In this document: positions 12,433-25,132 of the stretch, in pieces | How positions within the stretch are numbered: position 1 is the stretch's first letter | Layout: each line of letters starts with the position of its first letter | From: Plantago ovata | Taxonomy: Eukaryota > Streptophyta > Magnoliopsida > Lamiales > Plantaginaceae | DNA length: 64,000 nt | Direction: 5' to 3' | Assembly: GCA_028274465.1 (NCBI GenBank) | Contig: CM051458.1 | Span: 32,314,692 to 32,378,691 of the forward strand | The notes under the pieces: generated by a model | The model's database searches: none | The model's input: the letters and a program-made list of their open reading frames with translations, nothing else | What the model was told of the DNA's origin: nothing | Made by a program: the position numbers and the translations under genes

Positions 12433-15400
12433 ACAAGTTAATTATCCAATAATGGATGTCCATTAACATGTTCAAGAATGCGTCCAGTGGAAACCCAAGT
12501 CTTAAGTTTTTCAACTTTGACTTGTTTTCTACTTGCTGAGGAACTAGGAGGTTTTGAGGTGAAAGACTTTTGACTCGTGCTGGTCAAATCCACTTTTTGA
12601 TGTGGTGTCTTGCTCGGTTGACCTTTTGCTCAACATACTTTTCAGTAAGTTCTTTTCTAGCAAGGTTCCTTCTAGCCCTAGCATTAAGAGTCTTTTCAGA
12701 ACTCTGATGAACGCGGATTTGTCGGTTCCGAATTCAGTCAAATAAATTTGTTATTAAGCCAAAGGCAATCCACAACTACAACGAAAACCGTAGTGTAGCA
12801 GTAGAATGACTCGAGTGTCGTTCTCTCAGGACTATAACTAGCTTTATCTAATCTAATTTAGAATATAAAACAGCAGACAGATAGCAAAGGGGGTTTCTAG
12901 CAGATAATGGAGATCAGTGATAGTATGATCCTTCAAAGCATAATGGGTCGATAATCATGCATAAATTCCTCGGTCTTGCATGGAGATCTTTGATCAATCT
13001 AATGTCCTGTTGCAATTATTAAGCACTACGAAGATAATGGGTCTGACAAGTCAATCACTATTGTCCTATTGTATTCCGTAATTATTCAACAATACGAAGA
13101 TAAACTGGCGTACGGGTCGACGAGGGTCCAATTGTGCATAATAATTAATACAACATACGAGAATTTAGGCTGAGCCTGATCAACGAAATAAAGCAATAAC
13201 ACGGAGTATAATGCGCGATATAGTCATTAGCATGATTATCTTCCCTTCGCTAAGAATTCACATACTACCACCAACGATAAGTTTAGCTACTCATAATAGG
13301 CATGCAATCAACATAAATCATAGAAGAAAACATATTGAAAGATATATTAAAATAAGTAGAATAAACTGTAAGATACAATGTTACCGAAGGTTGTCAATCT
13401 CCGAAGAATTGTGATCCTACGAGCTCCAATCTGCTATGAAAAAGTGTCCCCTAAGCTATGAACCCCCAGAACAGGCTCTGGGAAGTCCCTACCTAAAACT
13501 ACAGAGAGAGGTGAGAAAGTAGGTCTGGAAAAGTATGATTTTCGGAGAAAACTGAGCAACTATATATAGGCCTCGAAATACTGTGGGGCGGTTCGCCCCA
13601 CACACCGGGCGGTTCGCCCGGTGTGGGGCGGTTCGCCCCAGAGAATTTCTCGCGGAATTCCACGTTTTCGACGCGTTTTTGGATTTCTTCCCCTTTTCGG
13701 ACTCGGTTTCTGACTTCTAGTGGCCTTCTAACCTCCAGATTCGACCCCTAGACTCCAAATCCTATCCGAAAACCTTCAGATACTCCAAATAGGCTTCTGG
13801 AACACCAATTCCTTGTCAACTTCAATATAATTGCCCGGAAATCCTCGATTTTCAACCAAAACCTGTAAAATAAAATCTAAAGGGAAACGTGACACTATTC
13901 TAATAAAATGTACTAAAATATAGCTAAATTAACATAGAGGATAGCTAAAATAGGTGAAAAAGACTCGAATGAAAGTGTAAAATACACATTCATCAAACTC
14001 TTAGGCTTGATTTTCTTCATCTCTTTGAAGTATCTTTGCTGACTTTGCGTATACTCATGAAAGAGTTGACTTTGCTTGGTTTTGAAACCGAGTCCACTTT
14101 TCGGAGAATGTTGAGCTTTTGCGTCAGCAACCTTACTTGATTCAGGTTTGTCAGCAAAGGACTTCTGATTAGTTTTAGTAATCTTGCCTTTAGTCTTAAC
14201 AACTTGCTTTTCAGCAACTTGTTTGGCGGGTTGCTTCACAACATCCTTTTTCTTTCCAGTTTGCTTCTCAGCAACCTGTTTTCCTTTTAAAGTCTTGTTA
14301 CTTTGAGTAGCAACAACGGGCTTTATGATCATAGGTACTTGATTGCTTGTTTCAGCAACCTTAGATTGACCAAACTGATAGATTTCTGGTAGACCACTAT
14401 CAGTAGCACGTACAAAGGAGATAGGTGATTTATCTTTACTCAAGATTTCTACGTCATCACCTTCATACATTGCGCCTAAACCTTCTTTCTGAGATGGATC
14501 TCTCAAATAAGAGTTTAGTTCAGTCAGCGTATTACTTGCGTCCACATAAGATTTGAAATTGATTTTCATCTTTTTCATCTCTTGGATTTCAGCAAGTAAC
14601 TTTAGAATTGAGGACTGATATTCTTCCAATTCTAATGCCATTTGGGAATTCTTCTCTATAGCTTCAGCAATCAACTTCTTATGACGCCTTATTTCAGCAT
14701 CCTTTTCTTCTGTCTCTTCCTTCAGCAAGACGTACTTTTCAGTAGTCTGCTTGGTCAGAGTTTCAGCAATTTGTAGTTTCTCTTGCTGTCTGCTCAGAGT
14801 TTTCTCAAATCTTTCGATTTCTCCTTGAATCTTGTCAAGGTCAATCTCGTCTTCACTTTCTGAGTCTGAGTCAGAGGTAGGGTTGTTTACCTGACCGACC
14901 ATGAGGCAGAATTCGTAGTTTGACACATCTGGATAAGCTTCCATAGCTATTCCACAAACTTCTTTGCCGATCTCCACGTCTAGAGTGGCTTCTTCATCGT
15001 CGGTGTCTGAACTTTCATCCTCACTGTCTTCGGAGCTAGTATCAATACACAATGCATCGATTTTTGCTTGAAGCTTCTTCTTTTCTTCAGCAATAAAGGC
15101 TCTTTTGAACTTCTTCTTCTTTTCAGCAGATTTGCCTTTCAGCAAAGGGCAATTAGCTTTGAAGTGTCCAGGCTTTTTGCTATAAAAGCATAGATCATTT
15201 CCAACTGTTGGTTCTTCTGATGAAGTAGCTTGTTCAGCGAGCTAGTCTCATTCTTGTACTTATGGTAGTTGTTACCAAGATGCTTTTTAAGCTTCTCTTT
15301 TGCTTTTCGCCTTTCAAGTTCCTTGCTGATGAATTTCTTCATGTTTTTGACAACCAAAGAGTTTTCATCAGTAGGTTCTTTTTCATTCTTCTTTTCAGAA

Positions 15401-16140
15401 GATGATGGCTTTGCAGCAAGAGCAATGTTTTGCGATTTTTCAGCAAATACATTTTCTCTTTGTTTTGTCTCATAGTTGACAGTAGCAAGATGAGAGAACA
15501 ACTCTGTTGGTGTAATGTCTGGCATTCCTTGATTATAATAGAAATTCTGAGTGTGGATCCATTCTTGATTCAGACTTCTGATGATAGTTTTCACTTTCTC
15601 AGAATCTGAGTAAAGGTTTCCAACACCCAAGGCTGCCATTTCACTAACAAGAGTTGTGAATCTGAAATCCAAGTCTTTCAGTGACTCGTTTGTACCTTGC
15701 TTAAAGTTTTGAAACTTTCATTTAAGTACTTCAAGTTTGTTTTCCTTGGTTTTGTCAGATCCATCACAAAGATCTTGAACCATTTTCCAAGCTTCCTTTC
15801 CAGTCTTAGCACCCCACAGTTTGCACTGTATGGTATCCGGAGTTGATCGAATGATGATATTTCTTGCTTGGCTATCAAGACGGAATCTCTTAGCTTCGTC
15901 AGAGGTCCATTCCTCTCTTGGTTTTGGCACAACCGTATATGATGGTTCGCCTAGGATAGTTTCCTTTCCAGCTTCAGTGGTCTTGTGAGGGAAACTCCTT
16001 TCAACCTTAGTGATCTTGATAGGTCCATCATTAATGGCGGTGACCATCTCATCCCTAATGGCCTCAAGATGTAGCATCATGTTGTTTCGCCATTTCTCGT
16101 AATTTTCCAGCTTCAGCAAGGGAGCATCTCCTAAAGACAT
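12433..16140 (-). pseudogene. Sirevirus gag region, interrupted (fossil)
   Basis: The region starts at MSLGDAPLLKLENYEKWRNN (16140), which resembles the UBN2/DUF4219-type gag start of plant Copia elements. It carries a CCHC-like zinc knuckle near 15150-15190 and then a long acidic and coiled-coil tail (about 14570-15090, heptad-like Leu/Ile/Glu/Lys) and a Lys/Gln/Val-rich tail. A solo LTR of 1281 bases is inserted at 12715-13995. Apart from that insertion, the region has few breaks. Confidence 0.75.
12715..13995 (-). repeat. Solo LTR inserted in Sirevirus gag
   Basis: This LTR begins TGATGAACGCGG and ends ACATTCATCA. It is flanked by the 5-base duplication AACTC (12710-12714 and 13996-14000), so it inserted as a unit and its partner LTR was lost by recombination. 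Read on the minus strand, it has a TATA-like CTATATATAG (about 13560) with an array of GC-rich palindromes (13583-13641) just upstream. It belongs to the same subfamily as the solo LTR at 47854-49153. Confidence 0.9.
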
Positions 16141-16238
16141 CCTGTTAGCAAAGCACTACCAAACTGATCAAGTGAGAGTGATTTACGGAAAGCACCTAAG
16201 GGGATCTAGGTTCAGTGCTGAAGGTTAAAGAACCTCCA

Positions 16239-16250
16239 GCTCTGATACCA
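16239..16250 (-). other. Sirevirus primer-binding site (tRNA-iMet)
   Basis: The minus strand reads TGGTATCAGAGC, the 12-base complement of the initiator tRNA-Met 3' end, two bases inside the LTR end. It fixes the LTR border at 16253 and the element's orientation. Confidence 0.92.
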
Positions 16251-16252
16251 CT

Positions 16253-17900
16253 TGTTGGTCCCTTTAAACAACAAGAAAAGACTAGAGGGGGGGCGGAATA
16301 GTCTTTTCAAACTTTCGTCGTTTAAAACTTTCTCAGCAAGTGCTTATTACTTTTCAGTAATGAGTTTGCTGATACTTAACTTTCTCAGGAAGCGTAAGTT
16401 ACTTTTCAGTAGCTAGGTTTGCTGATACTTAAAATCAGAGAGCGGAAGTCTTTGATACAATAAGTGCTCTTTCAGTAAGTAAAGGTTTCAGCAAGTGATG
16501 TGAGTGACTGTGTACAGACAGATATGATTTGCTGAAAACTAAGTACAGTAAGTAAATCACACAAACACTTTTATAGTGGTATCTGAGAGTGGCGTAATCT
16601 CTCAACTAATCCACTTTGTCCTTTCTAGGACTGAATCCACTAAGATATGATTGAGGTTCCTTACAATCTCCTATCTAGAGCGATTCAAACAGAAACCAAA
16701 GCACACTTGCTTCGTCTCCAACCTAATCTACAGAACGTAACCTTGTTCTCCACCAAACTTGGTACTTTTAATCAGCAAAACTATGCTCGATTAAGTTCCC
16801 CCTGAATATCACGCCTGAAAGGTTGTATTTTCAGTTAGAGAGTTTTGGGGTGAGATAACTTAATTATAACTTATTCAGTTACAACAAGTAATCTGAGAAA
16901 CACAACTTTGAATACTTTGCAGTAAACAAGTTGATTGTTTCTGGTGTCAAGACTTGTTCTTGTTCGAAAGAAAGAACACTTAACTAATTTCTTAGCCGAG
17001 TTTGTTCTACTTCTTCACAAATAGCTTTTTCAAGCTTTAAGTCTTGGAACGGATCAATGGCAGTATAGAGAGTTTGAAGGTATGTGAGTTTAAGCACAAG
17101 TGAGATTTTGATCACGTTGTTGACACACTTCAACTCTTCGCCGGATGACCTCTATTTAAAGTGAAAATAAGGAGCCGTTTGAATTTTAAATTCCAAGGCT
17201 TTTGATCCTGAAGATGTCACTATCTTGCTTTTGTACTTTCAGCAGCGTCCTTGTTTGTCTTCTAGTCTTCATGTCCTTCGCGTGCATGCTTTGCATTTAA
17301 TGCTTATTTGAATAGAATTCAAACAGTAACATTGGAGCGCAAAAGTAAGTACTTTCAGCAAGAGGTCACATATGTTCCATCAGCAAGTGGTCAGTCTCAG
17401 TTTCAGCAAGCACAACCTACTCTGTCTTTCAGATTTTCGCTTATGCAATGCTGTTGCTGAAGTTTCCACTTTCAGAGGAACATGTGCCTTTGTAGATACC
17501 AGTCTTCAGAAATCTTCTTGTCTTCAGATCTTCGAATTCTTCAAGTCTTCAGATCTTCGATAATCTTCAAGATTCTGAGCGGTTTCTAAATGCTTCAATA
17601 GTTTGTTTGTAAAAACAAAGTACATCGTCAGCAAATGCTTCAATAGGTTATTTTCTTTTCAGAAAATAAGATACATCATAAGCTAAAGCTTCAATAAGTT
17701 ATTTTCTTTTCAGAAAATAAAATACATCGTAAGCGGTGAAAACCAACCTATCTAGCACCTAATCTAAGTCTTCAGCAAACGTTCCTCTTTTACAATGTCC
17801 TTAAAATTCTAAATTCCTATGGACCTTAAGAGTACTAGTTACTGGACTTTCCTTAATTTAGCATGGTTAATTGCTCATCAAAATTACAAGTTTCCTAACA
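16253..17900 (-). repeat. Sirevirus 5' LTR
   Basis: The segment starts TGTTGG and ends CTAACA on the plus strand, giving TGTT...AACA termini, and the primer site adjoins its low-coordinate end. It is 1648 bases long and rich in the TTTCAGCAA / TTGCTGAAA motif found throughout this element. A second LTR is not present in the window, so age cannot be estimated from LTR divergence. Confidence 0.85.
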
Positions 17901-18901
17901 TTTTTCTTATTAGATAATGGAGGTTAGTGATAGTATGATCATTCAAAGCATAGCAAGTTAATAATCATGCATGAAGAACCCAATTGTTTTGAATGGAGAT
18001 CTTTGATCAATGAATTGTCCAATTGTGTTCGTTATAATTCAACACTACGAAGATAGAGGTTTTAGATAGATCAAAGAAATAAAGCAATAACTCAAGGTCT
18101 AATGCGCGATATAGCCATTAGCATCATTATTAACCCTTCGCGAAGAAATCACATACTATCACCAACGAGAAGTTTAGCTACTCATAGATGTCATGCAATC
18201 AACAGAAATCATAGCAAGATTGAATGAAAACATGTTGAAAGATAAATAAATATAAATAGAAAAACTGTAAGATACAATGTTACCGAAGGTTGTCAATCTC
18301 CGAAGAATCGCGATCTTACAAGCTCCAAAACGCTAAGAAAAAGTATCTCCTAAGCTAAGAATCCCCAGAACAGGCTGCTCTGGAAAATTCCTACCTAAAA
18401 CTAATGAGAAAGGTGAGAGAAAAGGTCTGGGAAAGTATGAAAAACGGAGAAAACTGAGCAACTATATATATGCATTCGGCAGGTGTGGGGCGAGTCGCCC
18501 CACACACTGGGCGAATCGCCTGGTGTGGGGCGGTTCGCCCCACATCCCGGGCGACTCGCGCGGGACCTCCAGTCGGCTGCTTACGCGTTTTCGGATTTCT
18601 TTTCCTTTTCGGACTCGGTTTTTTCCTTCTAGTGACCTTTTAGCCTTCAGACTCGACCCTAGACTTCAAATCCTATCCGGAATCTTCTAGATACTACAAA
18701 AAGGCCTTCGGAACACCAATTCCTTGTCTACTCCAATACAATTGCCCGGAAAACCTCGTTTTTCACCCAAAACCTGTAAAATACAAACTAAAGGGAGACA
18801 CTATTCTAATAAAATGCACTAAAATATAGCTAAATTAACATAAAGGATAGCTAAATTGGTGAAAAAAGACTCGAATGATAGTGTAAAATACACGTTCATC
18901 A
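17901..18901 (-). repeat. LTR remnant split by the Sirevirus
   Basis: This is the right-hand about 1.0 kb of an LTR of the TGATGAACG...CGTTCATCA family, in the same orientation as 42555-43744 and 12715-13995. The first about 190 bases are absent, and the Sirevirus LTR ends exactly at the break, so the missing part probably lies left of the window. It retains the palindrome array (18483-18567) and the TATA-like ACTATATATATG. Confidence 0.8.
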
Positions 18902-18904
18902 GTT

Positions 18905-19833
18905 TGCACCACTTGGCTCCTATAAATTCGCCCTTTAGCAGTGCAGAAAGACACACAACAATATGCATTATTCCTTCTTCTCTTATATTCTCGAGAAAGC
19001 TTTACTTACCATATTGAAGTAGTCCAATCCGAGTTCGTATTTTCTTGTACTAGTAATACGTTCTCAACTGTAGTCGTATCATGGGAGACTGTTCGTCAGA
19101 TACTGTAAGTACCGAGTGCAGGACGAATAAAGTCTTAAGGAGAGAGGGCTACCCTCGATTCTGCAGATTTATTGTTCTTTCGAGTGTTTGATACTTTCCT
19201 TTTCGTACTACCCAAACAAGAGTATATTGGTGATAGAAAATGAGAGTTACCTCAAAATGTGAGACATGCCTTCTATTTATAGAGACAACTTGAGTGACAG
19301 ACCTTTCTTCCTCGATATCTGACTCTCACATTGTTCTTCTGTACATCTTGTCTGCCAGGCGCAGACAAGTCTTCTGACGCAACCTTCCTCAGCAGGAGGG
19401 AGTCTTCTATAATACTATTCACGTAGGTTGCGTAGGGCGTGCCTACGTGGACTATTTCCTCGCGGGATAAGCTAGGCTATAGCTCTTGGCGGAGGTCTTC
19501 TTCCAGCGCAGCCTCCCTCCGTTGCGAGGAGTCTTCCATGACGCTCTACGTATAAGCCACTCGGGGTGTGCTTGTGCAGAGTATTTCCTGACGGGCTAAG
19601 CACGGTTGCAGCTCTTCGTGGAGGTCTTCTTTCCGCGTGTAGGGCCATTACTTTGGTCCCGTGCCTTTACGTATCTTCCATAATTACGCATAGGGCCACG
19701 TGGCGAAGCCACACCTTGGTAAGCCTTCTTCCTGCGGGGGTTGATGTAATTATCTAAGACTCTTTGCGGGTCTTCTTCTATACCTCGCGGACAAGTAGAG
19801 GTCCGCGAGTAGGATATTATATGTCATACCACA
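18905..19833 (-). repeat. 3' LTR of the Tat-lineage element
   Basis: On the minus strand the LTR opens TGTGGTATGACATA and closes GTGGTGCA, giving TG...CA ends. A TATA box (TATAAATAG, minus strand) lies near 19278. It is preceded on the element side by a polypurine tract (CCTAGGGGGAC at about 19836-19846). The low-coordinate end is the less certain of the two. Confidence 0.65.
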
Positions 19834-21202
19834 TAGTCCCCCTAGGTCTTAGTCATCCTGTGACATGGCTAATGAACTCAATTGGTCTTGTTCTTTTCTT
19901 TAATGTCGCGGTTGTCTTCATAGTTTTCTCTCTACTTTTTATTCTTCTCGTATTCTTCTGGCGGTGTCTCAAGCGTTGCTCATTTTTGTGCTTGTATGAT
20001 ATTTTGTGTCGGGTGGTGATGTATTCAGGTGTGATGATATCCTGGATCATTCCCCACTTTTATCCGACGATCGTTGAACTGACCCGCTACATTCTAAGGG
20101 CGGGAACTGTTCATGCCATATACCCTTTCATTTTTTTCAAGTGAAGCGACGTCTTCCTTCGTAAGATGCGTCTAATCGGAGTAGTCGTGCCTTTTCGCAC
20201 TTGGACCTCTTCAATTGGTGGTTCGGCCGGATATATCTGTTGGTATGAATAGGGGTCTCCTTCCTTTGTAATTTCGCAATTCCGAAACCCTAATTCACCT
20301 TTCTTCATCAGAAATCCTTTCAAGCCTCTCATATCATACCTCGATCCATCCATCGTTTCACACACCGTTCTCACCAAGTAAGTACCTCTTCCTCATTATT
20401 CACTGCATTCTTAATCATTCATCTAAGTAGACAATTCCGTTTTCAAGATCGAGTGCCGAAGAAACCCGTGTCTATACTTGATGTGAGGGAGAGTGATGTT
20501 CTATACTCAGTAGAGAGATAGACTTTTTGTTTGAAGGTTAATCTTTTTCTCAAGAACATGACCTCCTTCACATCGAGCGGGGACACGTTGTCGTCGAGAG
20601 ATCCATAGGCTTCCGGATCCAAGTGATTTTTGTGCGGAGTTGTCATGCTCTACTTCCTCGACCTTTGGCAGAAAATTCTAATTTTGATAATAGTAGAAAA
20701 TGGCCCGCTTCACAAGGATCTAATGAATCATGACTGAGCTTACGTGCTATGCCTTTTGCTGTTTTGCTGACTTTTTGCTGACTCTTGTTTTGCACGTGCA
20801 TCTTCCCTGCTCATATGGCTCTGAATTGTTGTTGATGCATTACTTTTACTTCCCCTTACTTTTAATTCCTCATATGCTCGGTTTTACTGCATTATGTGTT
20901 GCGTATTCTTCTCTTTGTTGTGCTTAGGTGTTGACTTCACTTAGTAGTAGCTCCGCGATTTATCCTGTAGTGACGCAGTCGTGAGTTCCCGTAGGCCTCG
21001 TCTAAATTATTTCTTCAAGATTTAGAGCATGTCGCTATGCACCTGCTGGGTGATCGTGACATTACTTAGATACCCTCGTGTCCCCCTTTGTAGATGACGC
21101 AAAAACTTATCTCAAATTCAGCCGCGTGTAGTGCATGCATGATTAGTGCTTCTCGTTGCGGATTTTCATTGCTTGTTCTTCTTTTACTCCCTTTTTGCCA
21201 GT
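19834..21202 (+). other. Leader region of the Tat antisense gene
   Basis: No gene is seen. Beyond the polypurine tract the stretch is T-rich and ends in a pyrimidine run plus CAG directly before the ATG of the antisense gene (21203). A donor-like AAGTAAGT lies near 20380. A spliced leader is possible but unproven. Confidence 0.4.
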
Positions 21203-22123
21203 ATGTCTGCTGAGGGTCAATCCTATAACTCCAACGATGGTAGCAACAATGTTTCAGCGGGCGCCGGAGCGAGTCAGTCACGTCACACTCCTTCTGATGG
21301 GGACGAAGTGTCTTCCGCGTTGGTGTATCCAAGCACTTTAAGGGTTCTGCGCAACCAAAATTCTGAGCATACTCGCCGCAGCACTGGGTTTACATCACTC
21401 CCTGTCCCCGCTCCCAACTCCTTAGATCCGCCATCTAGGCTTCCTCCCCACACCCATTTGGTTGCTTCCTTGAATCGTCGTTTGGCTGAAGGTAGAAATA
21501 ATCCTTCCCCCCTTGCCTCGTCAGTCGGGGCGCCAATCATTGTGCTTGATGATTCCGGCGATGACGGTGAGGTTGTTCAAGGCCTTACCAATTCCCTCGT
21601 GCTTGATTCTGATATTGCTGATTTGCGCCGGGCTTATAGTATTCCGCCTCATATTGAGATCATAGTTCCTGGTCCTGGGGAGGGTATCGAGAATTCGCCA
21701 GAAGGATGTTTGTGCATGTTTCTGAAAAGTTTTGAGAATGGATTCCATGTGCCGTTCAACTAGCAAATTCGCCAATTTTTAAACGAGGTAGGACTCTGCC
21801 TGACCCAGATAAATCCAAACGGGTGGGGTTTTCTCGTCGCTACCTTCGTTTTGTGTGCTAGTATTGGAGAGAGTTTTGACCAGCACCATCTTTTTTCCCT
21901 TTTCTCCATTGCTAAAGTACCCCACTCTTGTTTTTATAAACTCTCTGCCGCGACAACTTCCGAATTTTCCATTCTTTCGATTCCGAGCACGGTGATGCCT
22001 GGAAATCCTTCTATGTTTACTTACGACTCCCTCAGGGCGCAGACGGTCGGTATCCGGGATGGGAGGTCATGCAAGAGTGTTTTTTTGGTCGTGTCAATGC
22101 ATCATGTTGTTCCCTCGTAGGAC

Positions 22124-23935
22124 TGATAGTATGTATGTCCTAGAGACAGCCTTTATTAAGGGCAAATGTACTATTACACAGTCAACGTAATATATTATAT
22201 GTTTGTTTATCCATGTTTAAGTTTACATAACGTATTCATATATTACATCAGGCATACAACATGTCATATCTTTATCTGGTTGGTCTGTATATATATCAAA
22301 CATGTCCCTTGTGGATAGATGACTGATCACATAACTAGTGGGAACTATGTGAATTACCATCTATCCCAAACTCTCCCTAGTCGAAGCTCATCTCAGATGT
22401 AGGGGTCTGAATGAGGTAATCAAGACTTGTATGTGTGGAGGTTATACTTGTTGGAGAAAGTGTGTGTCGATCTCACGACCACGGAACGGATCGTTAGACG
22501 AATCCAGTATGTTCCCATAACTGCGCATAGTTGTTCGAGGAGGATTCCGAACAATGGAAGAAACCACCGGATAATCCCATCGATGTGTATTCTACACTGA
22601 AGTGTCTATGGGAACCGGAGTTGTCTAGGTGATGCCATTCGTCCTTAGACTCACCGGGACTTTATCATCACATTTGTTGCCCCATGTCTTTGGGAGGGGA
22701 TCCAACGCACGCTCTGAATAAGCAGCGTGATACGACCCTTTCTGGGATCATGGCCATATTACAAATGTGGATGATAAGTGTTCTTGTGAGGATTCATTTC
22801 TCATGTGTAGCATTGAGGAGAACTGCTCAAGTCATTCATAGTTGTGTTGGTAAAACCGCTGGCCAGCGTATTGATATATTTATGAATGGTCATAAGATAT
22901 ATCACATTAACCAAGTAGCTCACTGAAGGCACCATGAGTGTATTATTGAGATAGACACATCATCGATCCTAGATGCATTCGAGTCAGTCAGATGAAAGGA
23001 CCTTACCATCGTCGCATTGAGTGCAACAGGCTTCTACAACGAAAGGGTAGCTTTGAGAAATATCTCAAACGTCCTCATGTATTACAAAAGAGTAACCAAG
23101 AATGAAATAACGTTGGGTTCATAAAAGGAAAAAAAAAGATTATTGCAAATGGGACCGTCTAGGAATCCCATGATGCCTAGTGATGTCACTAGCTTAATAC
23201 ACTGAGGCCCTATGGGTCACACTATGTGGTGATTCAGCTTATCCGCATGACCATAGAGATGGGATTATAATTAATCGACATTAATTATAATTATATGTGG
23301 CAGATATCTTGGGAATATTAATTGAATTTATTGTATTTATGAAAATACAATTAAAGATTATATTTTGGAAATATAATAGAGGTTAGAATTAAAAGGATAT
23401 ATTAATTAAAGATTAATATATGCACATGGGCAAAATCTAATAGAGTTAGAATTGCCTTAGACATGCATGTGGATCCCAAAAGAGGGACCCACATACTCCC
23501 TCCATCGGCGCGGTCGAATGGGTGAAGGAGGACCCTACATTCAAATTTAAGGGGCAAGTTTTCCTAATTGAGTTATGATTTAATTAGGGAATGAACCTAG
23601 ACACAAAGGTTTACTTGTGCAATGAGAATTAGAATTCATATTCCTTTTAGGAGTCTTAAATAATGTTCTTTAGGCTTCTATTGACTACTATATAAGTAGA
23701 TGGTTAGAGAGCTTTTCTTGTATGCATTAGCATTCATTCTTCTATTCTATCAAGAAAAAGCTCTCTCCATCCTACCTCTAGCCACTGCCGCCCCTCTCTC
23801 TGGTCAACCAAGTTTGACTCGAGAATATTCTAGCATTCTCTCGATAAGTTGTTCTTCCGTGGATACGAAGGTTGAGGTTCGCAGGAGCTGGAAACTAACC
23901 TTTATTGTCTTGCAGATATTCAGGAAAGCATATTA
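22124..23935 (+). repeat. 5' LTR of the 38 kb Copia (3' part missing)
   Basis: It aligns with 57383-60165 of the 3' LTR from TGATAGTATG to GGAAAGCATATTA. It then stops abruptly against an LTR of another family. It contains segments of about 125 and 50 bases absent from the 3' LTR. The short ORFs in it are not genes. Confidence 0.88.
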
Positions 23936-25132
23936 TTTTACAGGTTTTGGTTGAAAAACGAGGATTTCAGGGCAATTATATTGGAGTTGACAAGGAATTG
24001 GTGTTCCAGAAGCCTAATTGGAGTATCTGAAGGTTTCCGGATAGGATTTGAAGTCTAGGGGTCGAATCTGGAGGTTAGAAGGCCACTAGAAGTCAGAAAC
24101 CGAGTCCGAAAAGGGGAAGAAATTCAAAAATGCATCGAAAACGCGCAAAATTCCAGAATTTACTCCCGGGCAAATCGCCCGGGACGTGGGGCGAATCGCC
24201 CCACACCAGGCGACTCGCCCGGTATGTGGGGCCCTTCGCCCCACACAAATTCGAACACTATATATAGTTGCTCAATTTTTCTCCGAAATTCATACTTTTC
24301 CAGACCTATTCTCTCACCTTTCTCTGTAGTTTTAGGTAGGAACTTCCCAGAGCCTGTTCTGGGGGTTCATAGCTTAGGAGATACTTTTTTATAGCAGTTT
24401 GGAGTTTGTAAGATCGCGATTCTTCGGAGACTAACAACCTTCGGTAACATTGTATCTTACATTTTTTCTACTTATTTTTATATATCTTTCAACATGTTTT
24501 CTTCTATGATTTCTGTTGATTGCATGACAACTATGAGTAGCTAAACTTATCGTTGGTGGTAGTATGTGAATTCTTAGCGAAGGGTTGATAATTAAGCTAA
24601 TGGCTATATCGCGCATTATACTCCGTGTTATTGCTTTATTTCTTTGATTTTGCAGAATCTATATCTTCGTATGTTGAATAATTATTGCACACAATTGGAC
24701 AATGGTCTTTAACCTACCAGAATCTATATCTTCGTAGTGTTGAATAATTACGGAACACAATTGGACAATAGTGTTTGACCTATCAGAATCTATATCTTCG
24801 TAGTGTGTGATAATTGCAATAGGACAATTTATTGATCAAAGATCTCCATGCAAAACCGAGGAATTTACGCATGATTATTAACCCCTTATGCTTTGAAGGA
24901 CCATACTATCACCAATCTCCTTTATCTGTTAAGAAAAACCTTTGCTTTATCGTCTGCTGTTTTTATATTCTAAAGTAGATTTGATAAAGCTAGTTATAGT
25001 CCTTAGAGATCGACACTCGAGGTTATTTTACTGCTACACTACGGTTTTCGTTGTAGTTGTGAATTGCCTTTGGCTAAATAACAAATTTATTTGACTGGTT
25101 CGCGTTGGAACACGACACCCGCGCGTTTCATC
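23936..25132 (+). repeat. Reverse-oriented LTR at the left edge of the 25.8 kb block
   Basis: This is the TGATGAACG family LTR in the opposite orientation to 12715-13995. It lacks its first about 140 bases and has a degenerate far end (GCGCGTTTCATCG at about 25120-25132). The GC palindromes lie at 24167-24246, followed by CTATATATAG. No primer site follows, so it is not a simple 5' LTR of an element whose interior is the gene island. Confidence 0.8.

Larger units (their letters stand above)
5355..17900 (-). mobile_element. Sirevirus-type Copia fossil, right copy
   Basis: This minus-strand Copia element runs 5' LTR (16253-17900), primer site, gag, protease, integrase, reverse transcriptase, RNase H, inverted-repeat spacer and accessory gene, and then enters the gap before any 3' LTR. 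Sirevirus traits are the initiator-Met primer site, the long gag with a coiled-coil tail, and the extra gene after pol. A solo LTR of another family lies in its gag region with a 5-base target duplication. The element has that large insertion and a handful of small breaks. The right LTR end abuts the middle of another LTR (17901-18901), so the element probably inserted into that older LTR. Confidence 0.8.

Noticed and set aside
20111-20377. 88-residue minus-strand ORF MVRTVCETMDGSRYD
   Set aside because: It is antisense to the leader of the Tat antisense gene and shows no family features. The plus-strand reading explains the sequence better.
22684-22926. ORF starting MSLGGDPTHALNKQRD, repeated at 57943-58287
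   Set aside because: It lies in both LTRs of the Copia element and is not preserved as a frame between them. It is LTR sequence read by chance.
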